Both the position numbers and the translations under genes were made by a program. Below, one piece after another: positions 8,605-13,883 of a DNA stretch of 17,584 bases. Within the stretch, counting starts at the first letter, position 1; each line of letters begins with the position of its first letter. Below the pieces are notes generated by a model. The model was not told the DNA's origin and searched no databases. It worked only from the letters and a program-made list of their open reading frames with translations. This stretch comes from Bacteroidales bacterium (lineage in GTDB: Bacteria > Bacteroidota > Bacteroidia > Bacteroidales > P3), in NCBI GenBank assembly GCA_017545365.1, contig JAFWOP010000062.1:1-17584 (forward strand), in the 5' to 3' direction.

Positions 8605-8886
8605 ATGTTTTTTCAAAACCAATGCGTAATCCGAAAAAACAAGCAAGCATTCCGCTATTGTTCTGGCATTGCCTCGTTGACGATACCTAATTCAGTAGAT
8701 TCAATTGAAAACGGTGCATTTTTTGATGTACGACATATTGTTTATTACGGTAGTGCGTCGGATTTAGGTGTTTATGGGCATACTCGATGGGGTGCGATGT
8801 CGATGAATGGCTATGTTGAAAATGGAATGGTGTACCTGGATAGTGCAAAAAACACCTTAATAGCTTATCTAGAGAGGTATCCCTGA
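8605..8886 (+). pseudogene. BspA-like leucine-rich-repeat protein, N-terminal fragment (frameshifted)
   Basis: A 93-codon fragment with BspA-type LRR units (AFRYCSGIASLTIPNSV, then DSIENGAF), followed by an island SMNGYVENGMVYLDSAKNTL. The frame ends at TGA 8884-8886. Skipping one base (T8884) reads straight into the next frame as ERYP-DSVTIPNTVTSI, matching the second copy of the same unit downstream (SSDSVTIPNTVTSI). This fragment and 8891-10192 are therefore one gene split by a +1 frameshift. The frame is open back to 8533 but holds no start codon with a signal peptide, so the 5' end also looks lost. The segment is AT-richer than its neighbours. Either a true pseudogene or a one-base sequencing error could explain the split. 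Confidence 0.75.
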
Positions 8887-9190
8887 TTCAGTGACTATAC
8901 CCAATACCGTCACTTCAATAGAATATCCAGGATTCTGTAGATGCGATGGCCCCCTTTCTGTTTCCATCCCCAATTCTGTCACCACTATTGGACGTCGGGC
9001 TTTCTCTCAATGCGAAGGCCTTATCGTTTATCATGGGACTGCGACGGGAAGTCCATGGGGTGCAAACTCAATGAATGGCATTATTGAGGATGGTTTTGTG
9101 TATTCGGACAGCACTAGAACGACCCAGTTGGCATATATTGGGAGTTCGGATTCGGTGACAATACCCAATACCGTTACCTCGATTGGGCAT
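8790..9190 (+). repeat. Diverged internal duplication in the BspA-like gene (period about 269 bp)
   Basis: The segment starting near 8790 (GGTGCGATGTCGATGAATGG, encoding AMSMNGYVENGMVYLDSAKN) recurs near 9059 (GGTGCAAACTCAATGAATGG, encoding ANSMNGIIEDGFVYSDSTRT). Both copies are followed by the same LRR unit (SVTIPNTVTSI, DNA at 8888-8918 and 9152-9182). The copies differ at many bases, so the duplication is old. Confidence 0.7.
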
Positions 9191-10192
9191 AATGCATTCC
9201 AATATTGTGCAGACATCACAGCTCTGACCATGCCCAATTCTGTCACCATAATTGGAGGGAGCGCATTCACTCATTGCACAAGCCTCACTTCGGTGACAAT
9301 ACCTAATTTGGTCAGCCAGATTGGGGGTAGTGCTTTTAGAAACTGTAGCGCATTAACCCGTGTATGCTATGAAGCGGATAGCTGTTTAACTATGCTGGCC
9401 CCATTTAGTAGTGATGATACGAACATTACCCAATTGGTGATAGTGATAGGGCGAAACGTGCGTTGGATACCTGAGCATGCTTTCGATTTTCGAGGGAGTT
9501 GGAGTATGTCGGTTAGCAGCATAGTATCAAAAAGCATGGATGCTCCCAGGCTGGGCACGGATTCAACGATGGGCGTGGCCGAAGTGCTGGAGAAACCCAC
9601 ATGTGCCTATGGAAGCAGCGCGACGATTGCCGCCACGGCCAACTACGGCTACCACTTCATGGCATGGAGCGATGGCGACACCGCCAATCCGAGAACGATA
9701 GCGTTGACGGGCGACACGGTACTGACGGCACTGTTTGAGCGGAACGAGTACCTACTGACCGTGGTGTGCGACTCGACGCAGGGCACAGTGACGGGTGCGG
9801 GAGCCTACCTGTTTGGCGACACAGCGCAGGTGGAGGCGGTTGCCAACGAGGGTTTTGTGTTCAGCCACTGGACAGAGACGGGTGGCACGGAGCCCGCATT
9901 GGACACAGTGATGAACGAGGATATAGTGCTGACGGCCATTTTTGTTGAAGCTGTCGGAATAGCGACAGTAGGCGAGAGCCTCGTCGCGATGTACCCCAAC
10001 CCGACAACAGGTGTGCCAAATATCGAAGGCGAAAGAGTGCAATTTGCAGAGGTGTATGACCTTAGCGGAAGGATGGTGTGGCGCTCGGAGCAAACGAATA
10101 CCCTTGACCTCGGACAATTATCGACAGGAGTGTATTATGTGAGGGCGGCCTGTCAGCAGGGTGCGTCAATTAGTAAAGTCGTGAAGAAATAG
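8891..10192 (+). CDS. BspA-like LRR surface protein with T9SS sorting domain, C-terminal fragment
   Basis: A 433-codon fragment continuing the upstream piece after the frameshift; the GTG at 8891 is only the first possible start in this frame. Residues 1-160 hold BspA-type LRR units (SVTIPNTVTSIGHNAFQYC, LTMPNSVTIIGGSAF, SVTIPNLVSQIGGSAF) interrupted by a second SMNGIIEDGFVYSDS island. Two Listeria-Bacteroides-type beta repeats follow, at about 228-284 (YGYHFMAWSDGD) and 287-353 (NEGFVFSHWTETGG). Residues about 358-433 are a type A T9SS sorting domain: MYPNPTTG, then VYDLSGRMVW, LSTGVYYVRA and a basic end KVVKK. Such domains direct transport across the outer membrane and are then removed. Without a signal peptide this copy is unlikely to be exported. 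The 3' half is GC-richer than the LRR half. Confidence 0.8.
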   Translation: MTIPNTVTSIEYPGFCRCDGPLSVSIPNSVTTIGRRAFSQCEGLIVYHGTATGSPWGANSMNGIIEDGFVYSDSTRTTQLAYIGSSDSVTIPNTVTSIGHNAFQYCADITALTMPNSVTIIGGSAFTHCTSLTSVTIPNLVSQIGGSAFRNCSALTRVCYEADSCLTMLAPFSSDDTNITQLVIVIGRNVRWIPEHAFDFRGSWSMSVSSIVSKSMDAPRLGTDSTMGVAEVLEKPTCAYGSSATIAATANYGYHFMAWSDGDTANPRTIALTGDTVLTALFERNEYLLTVVCDSTQGTVTGAGAYLFGDTAQVEAVANEGFVFSHWTETGGTEPALDTVMNEDIVLTAIFVEAVGIATVGESLVAMYPNPTTGVPNIEGERVQFAEVYDLSGRMVWRSEQTNTLDLGQLSTGVYYVRAACQQGASISKVVKK

Positions 10193-10233
10193 CGATGGCA
10201 CTTATGCAATATATGATTAATTTTCAACAGCCT

Positions 10234-10269
10234 CGCACTCACGCCACCTTCCATACCCCGCACTCACGC
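10234..10269 (+). repeat. 11-bp direct repeat CGCACTCACGC, two copies
   Basis: Identical copies lie at 10234-10244 and 10259-10269, a period of 25 bases, each preceded by CC and followed within three bases by ACC or CACC. No coding frame explains them. They lie about 40 bases after the BspA-like stop codon. Confidence 0.7.
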
Positions 10270-10402
10270 ACCAGATAGTAAGTTTTTGTAATCTATCATT
10301 TTCATTCCGACTACTCATGACCTACTCTTCTTTTAGCTTAGCCAAATAATGACCAAAATAAATGTAAAGAATAGGTGAAACAGCTGTAATACCTATGGTT
10401 AA

Positions 10403-10424
10403 ATAGCAGCGAATTCGCAGCTAT
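10403..10424. repeat. 22-bp near-perfect palindrome
   Basis: ATAGC(A)GCGAATTCGC(A)GCTAT reads the same on both strands except for one symmetric mismatch pair. The perfect core GCGAATTCGC spans 10409-10418. It could bind a dimeric protein or form a cruciform. No loop is left for an RNA hairpin of ordinary shape. Confidence 0.65.
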
Positions 10425-10441
10425 GGCTCTATGGCACAGAC

Positions 10442-10461
10442 CGGTCGCTAATTATCGACCG
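10442..10461. repeat. Small inverted repeat CGGTCG/CGACCG
   Basis: A 6-bp perfect stem (10442-10447 with 10456-10461) encloses the eight-base loop CTAATTAT. No T run follows on either strand, so it is not a standard terminator. It lies 18 bases after the 22-bp palindrome, making this short stretch unusually structured. Confidence 0.5.
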
Positions 10462-10551
10462 ATTATCTAAATAGACCTGACTAATTAGAGATGCCGTGTT
10501 AGTTGCATAAAACAGCAGGCTGCATAAGATAGCACTTTTTGTTTTACCAAA

Positions 10552-10595
10552 CAAAAAAAACCGGCATCCGGTGTGCTTTGCACGGCTCGGATGCC
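10552..10595 (-). terminator. Rho-independent terminator of the minus-strand lipoprotein gene
   Basis: Read on the minus strand, a GGCATCCG/CGGATGCC type stem (10563-10570 with 10588-10595) with an inner GTGC/GCAC hairpin (10573-10583) is followed by a run of eight or nine T (A run at 10552-10560 on the plus strand). It lies about 85 bases beyond the stop codon at 10681. On the plus strand the trailing bases are only AGTAGTTTTG, so the main direction is minus. Confidence 0.8.
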
Positions 10596-10600
10596 AGTAG

Positions 10601-11582
10601 TTTTGTTAGTATTAATTGGTTTAGCGTTATTGGGTCAATGGACTAGTTAATAACACTTCCGCACGTTTTCACGCTCCCTATTATTTGGTGGAGATGACCA
10701 GGAAACGGGTCTGCTCCCAGAATTTGGCGGGGTTGAGGATGCGGAGGTAGGAAACCTTACGGCTGTCGCTCTCGTCCATCACCATCTCATAGCTGTTGTC
10801 GGGGTGGTTGGAAATGACAACCGCATTCTTCATGTTGACCGGGATGGTGGTCACCTTGGTGCGGTCGATTTGGGTGAAGCGGTCGAGGGGCATTTCGGAG
10901 CGGGTGCCCTGATGGCGGCCGATGCCGATAAATCCGCCCGATTTGTACACGATGCCGGCTTCGCTGAGGTCAGCATAGCTGCCCACCACGTAGTAGGCGC
11001 GGTTAGCCTCGTTGGTCTGACGCTGGATGAACTGGTCTTTCTCTTCATTGGAGGCAGTGAGGTCGCTGACATCCTGGTTGAGCTTCTTGATAAGGACCTT
11101 GTTGTTTTCCAGCTCGGTCAGCAGCTCGGCGATTTGCGACTCCTGTGCGGCGATGCGCTCTTCCTGACGGTTCACCAGCTCTTGCAGACGGGTGCTCTCC
11201 TTGCCTTCGCTGTTGATTTTGGCTTGGAGGTTGGCCAGTTTCTGCTTGTTGGCAGCCATGAGGTTCTCAATGCTCTTGATTTGCTCATTGATTTGGTTCT
11301 TCACGTTGGGCTGGCCTTCGATGTTGGCACGGCGCAGCTCCTGCACTGCATTGTAGCGGGAGTTGACGGCGGCCAGATTCTCCTCAATCTGGTTGAGGGT
11401 GGAGAACAGTGAATCCAGCTCTGCATCTTTGTTATTGATAATCAAAGTAAGAGAATCAGTCTTTTTAATGGCTGCATCTAGTTCTTCCTGATGGTTGTTG
11501 CACGATGCAAAAATCGTTGCTACCAAGGCCAATGATAAAAGTGATACAATTCTTCTCATGACGGTTCTTTTTTGTTAGTATT
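10601..11582. repeat. 13-bp direct repeats flanking the lipoprotein gene
   Basis: TTTTGTTAGTATT occurs at 10601-10613 and at 11570-11582, immediately outside the two ends of the lipoprotein transcript region. A second shared block, GCGTTATTG, follows in the same order at 10624-10632 and 11625-11633. In the mRNA sense (minus strand) the 13-mer AATACTAACAAAA lies ten bases before the ATG and again just before the terminator stem. Confidence 0.7.
10681..11559 (-). CDS. Coiled-coil lipoprotein, possibly of the Cbp1 adhesin type
   Basis: A 292-aa exported lipoprotein. The signal peptide ends in a lipobox IFASC with the lipidated C20. Residues about 24-185 are strongly heptad-like coiled coil, rich in E, Q, K, N and L (for example ELVNRQEERIAAQESQIAEL). 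A C-terminal globular domain (about 187-292) starts at AYYVVGSYADLSEAGIVYKS and contains GGFIGIGRH and FTQIDRTKVTTIPV. This layout resembles Bacteroides proteins called Cbp1 collagen-binding adhesins, but I recall that family only loosely and adhesion is not shown by the sequence. The gene is monocistronic, divergent from the M3 peptidase, with its own terminator. A 13-bp sequence occurs both in its leader and in its 3' untranslated region. Confidence 0.85.
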   Translation of the reverse strand: MRRIVSLLSLALVATIFASCNNHQEELDAAIKKTDSLTLIINNKDAELDSLFSTLNQIEENLAAVNSRYNAVQELRRANIEGQPNVKNQINEQIKSIENLMAANKQKLANLQAKINSEGKESTRLQELVNRQEERIAAQESQIAELLTELENNKVLIKKLNQDVSDLTASNEEKDQFIQRQTNEANRAYYVVGSYADLSEAGIVYKSGGFIGIGRHQGTRSEMPLDRFTQIDRTKVTTIPVNMKNAVVISNHPDNSYEMVMDESDSRKVSYLRILNPAKFWEQTRFLVISTK

Positions 11583-11617
11583 CTGATATTTTTTTATTAT
11601 CCAAAACAATAAATCCG

Positions 11618-11625
11618 CATCTTTG
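11618..11625 (+). promoter_or_regulatory. Possible Bacteroidota-type -7 element for the M3 peptidase gene
   Basis: CATCTTTG closely resembles the phylum's -7 consensus TAnnTTTG, with one mismatch at the first base, and is followed by CG. It lies 76 bases before the ATG at 11702 in an AT-rich intergenic region. No convincing TTTG -33 element is seen about 19 bases upstream, so the call is tentative. Confidence 0.35.
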
Positions 11626-11701
11626 CGTTATTGTTAAAAACGGAAATAGAACCATTTTATTGCACGGTTTTCCAGAAAGAATATTAATAAACCTTAAAAG
11701 A

Positions 11702-13816
11702 ATGTTGAAACACGCTAAAATCCTACTCATGATGACCATCATAGGTGCAGTAGAGCCCGCCATGGGCCAATCAGGCAATCCTTTGTTACAAAAATGGGAC
11801 ACCCCACACCAAACCCCTCCGTTCAGCAAAATACGCAACGAGCACTACGCGCCCGCCGTGAAGGAGGCCATCCGTGTGGCCGAGGCCAATATACAGAGTA
11901 TCATCAACCAAAAAGAAGCCCCCACCTTCGAGAACACCATCGTCGCCCTGCAGACGGCCAGTGAGCTGCTTGACCGCGTCAGCGGCGTGTTGTTCAACAT
12001 CAACGAGTGCAACACCGACCCCGAGCTGCAGAATATAGTGCTGAAGCTCTCTCCCGAACTCACCCGGTTCAACAACAGTGTCAATATGAACGAGAATCTC
12101 TTTGCCCGAGTGAAGGCGGTGTACGAGCAGCGCGACAGGCTGAACCTCACCACCGAACAGCGCACCCTGCTGGAGGAGACATACAAGGGCTTCGTGCGCA
12201 ACGGCGTGAACCTCACCGGCAAGGCCAAACGCACCTTTGCCAAGAACAGCGAACGCCTTTCGGAGCTTTCACAGAGAATGAACCAGAATGTGCTGGCCGA
12301 CAACAACAGCTACATTTTGAACGTCACGCGCAAAGAGGATCTTGCCGGCCTGCCCGAGAACGTGGTGGCCGCCGCACGGCAGGAGGCTCAAGAGCGCAAG
12401 ATGGACGGCTGGGTGTTCACCTTGGCCTACCCCTCCTACGGCCCCTTCATCACCTATGCCGACAACCGCGCGCTGCGCGAACAGATGTGGCGCGCCTACA
12501 ACAGCCGTGGCAACCGCGGCAACAAGAACGACAATAACGAGGTAATCCGCGAGATGACACGGCTGCGCTGCGAGCAGGCAAAACTGCTGGGCTATGCCAA
12601 CTACAGCGAGTACGTGCTCAGCAACCGCATGTGCGAGACCCCTCAACAGCTCAGCGAGTTCTTCACCCAGCTGATTAACGCCGCCCTGCCTTTCGCCAAA
12701 CAAGACCTGGCCGACGTGAGCCGGTTTGCCGAAAGCCTTGGAGCTGAGTTGCCGCTGCAACGCTGGGACTTTTCGTATTACAGCGAGAAGCTGAAACAGA
12801 AGAGATACGACTTCGACGAAGAGCTGCTGCGCCCCTATTTCCAACTGGAGCGGGTGCGCCAAGGCATCTTCGACCTTTATGGCAGACTCTATGGTCTAAG
12901 CTTTGTGGAAGCCCCCAATATCGAAGTTTACCATCCCGATGTGAAAACCTACGAAGTGTATGACGGCAAACGTTTCATGGGCGTTCTCTATCTCGACATG
13001 CACCCACGGGCCAGCAAGCGCAGTGGCGCATGGATGACCTCCTTCCGCGAGCAAAGCAACATCGACGGAAAGCAGGTACGCCCTCTCATCCAGGTGGTCT
13101 GCAACTTCTCCAAACCCATTGGCGACAAGCCGGCACTGCTCAGTTTCAGCGAGGTGGAGACCTTCATGCACGAGTTTGGCCATGCCATGCACGGCATGCT
13201 CACCGACTGCACATACCCCTCAATCAGCGGCACCAGCGTGAAACGCGACTTCGTGGAACTCCCCTCCCAGGTGATGGAGAACTGGTGCTATGAGTCCCAA
13301 TTCCTGAACACCTTCGCCCGCCACTACATCACTGGCGACACCGTGCCGGGCGAGTATATTCAAAAGATTAGGGCCTCCGAGAAATACTTGGCCGGATGGC
13401 TCTGTATCCGACAGCTGAGCCTTGGACTTGTCGATTTCAGCTTCCACACCATCACCGAGCCCATCTCTGGTCCCATCGAAGACTTCGAACGCCAGCACAT
13501 GATTGAGCTTCTCCCCATCGTCAAGGGTGCCAACACCAGCACCGCCTTCACCCACATCTTCGCCGGTGGCTACGCCTCGGGCTACTATGGCTACAAATGG
13601 GCCGAAGTGCTGGATGCCGACGTCTTCTCCAAGTTCAAGCAAAACGGCATCTTCGACAAGGCGACAGCCGAGAGCTTCCGACGCGAAATACTCTCCAAAG
13701 GCGGCACACAGCATCCCGCTATCCTGTTCCGCAACTTCATGGGTCGCGACCCTTCCATCTACTCACTCATGCTCCGATGCGGATTTGTCGAAGAGATAAA
13801 GACAGCTTTCGAATAG
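11702..13816 (+). CDS. dcp: Peptidyl-dipeptidase Dcp-type M3 metallopeptidase, exported
   Basis: A zinc peptidase that removes C-terminal dipeptides from oligopeptides; 704 aa from the ATG at 11702, within the usual Dcp range. The zinc site is H490-E491-F-G-H494 in FMHEFGHAMHG, with the third ligand E519 in RDFVELPSQ. Family blocks include NPLLQKWDTPHQTPPFSKI near the mature N terminus, SGAWMTSFREQ and FAGGYASGYYGYKWAEVLDADVF near the C terminus. Residues 1-21 look like a signal peptide with cleavage after AMG before QSGN, so it probably acts in the periplasm. An in-frame TTG at 11660 would add 14 residues with no signal-like character and is less likely. Oligopeptidase A-like M3 enzymes are the alternative, but the mature N terminus favours Dcp. 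Confidence 0.93.
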   Translation: MLKHAKILLMMTIIGAVEPAMGQSGNPLLQKWDTPHQTPPFSKIRNEHYAPAVKEAIRVAEANIQSIINQKEAPTFENTIVALQTASELLDRVSGVLFNINECNTDPELQNIVLKLSPELTRFNNSVNMNENLFARVKAVYEQRDRLNLTTEQRTLLEETYKGFVRNGVNLTGKAKRTFAKNSERLSELSQRMNQNVLADNNSYILNVTRKEDLAGLPENVVAAARQEAQERKMDGWVFTLAYPSYGPFITYADNRALREQMWRAYNSRGNRGNKNDNNEVIREMTRLRCEQAKLLGYANYSEYVLSNRMCETPQQLSEFFTQLINAALPFAKQDLADVSRFAESLGAELPLQRWDFSYYSEKLKQKRYDFDEELLRPYFQLERVRQGIFDLYGRLYGLSFVEAPNIEVYHPDVKTYEVYDGKRFMGVLYLDMHPRASKRSGAWMTSFREQSNIDGKQVRPLIQVVCNFSKPIGDKPALLSFSEVETFMHEFGHAMHGMLTDCTYPSISGTSVKRDFVELPSQVMENWCYESQFLNTFARHYITGDTVPGEYIQKIRASEKYLAGWLCIRQLSLGLVDFSFHTITEPISGPIEDFERQHMIELLPIVKGANTSTAFTHIFAGGYASGYYGYKWAEVLDADVFSKFKQNGIFDKATAESFRREILSKGGTQHPAILFRNFMGRDPSIYSLMLRCGFVEEIKTAFE

Positions 13817-13883
13817 TCCGACACGCCTCCCCTGCTCTGACCGCCACCGCCCATCAAACTACTAATTGAATACAACACACATC

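Larger units (their letters stand above)
10193..10551. other. Noncoding stretch with small repeats and palindromes
   Basis: About 360 bases between the BspA-like gene and the minus-strand terminator carry no credible ORF. The stretch holds an 11-bp direct repeat, a near-perfect 22-bp palindrome and a 6-bp hairpin (listed separately). It also has a TGCATAA pair near 10504 and 10521 and three CTATGG copies between 10392 and 10433. I recognise no tmRNA, 6S, SRP or RNase P signature. It may be a relic of a lost gene or an unassigned structured RNA. Confidence 0.5.

Noticed and set aside
8537..8629. A 30-codon ORF (MGIPKVLMNS...) before the BspA fragment as a small peptide gene
   Set aside because: It has no Shine-Dalgarno site, promoter or family match, and it overlaps the remnant BspA frame.
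8884..8884. Programmed ribosomal frameshifting at the BspA split
   Set aside because: The junction TATCCCTGATTC lacks a classical slippery heptamer and downstream pseudoknot; a plain mutation or sequencing error is simpler.
10234..10269. Start of a CRISPR array
   Set aside because: Only two 11-bp copies with a 14-base gap; no repeat-spacer series and no cas genes.
10403..10530. tmRNA, 6S or SRP RNA gene
   Set aside because: None of the hallmark sequences (tRNA-like ends, large central bubble, GGAAGGAAGCA-type loop) could be found.
10804..11412. Plus-strand 202-codon frame opposite the lipoprotein
   Set aside because: It is a mirror of the coiled-coil repeat coding sequence; the minus-strand frame has lipobox, coiled coil and terminator.
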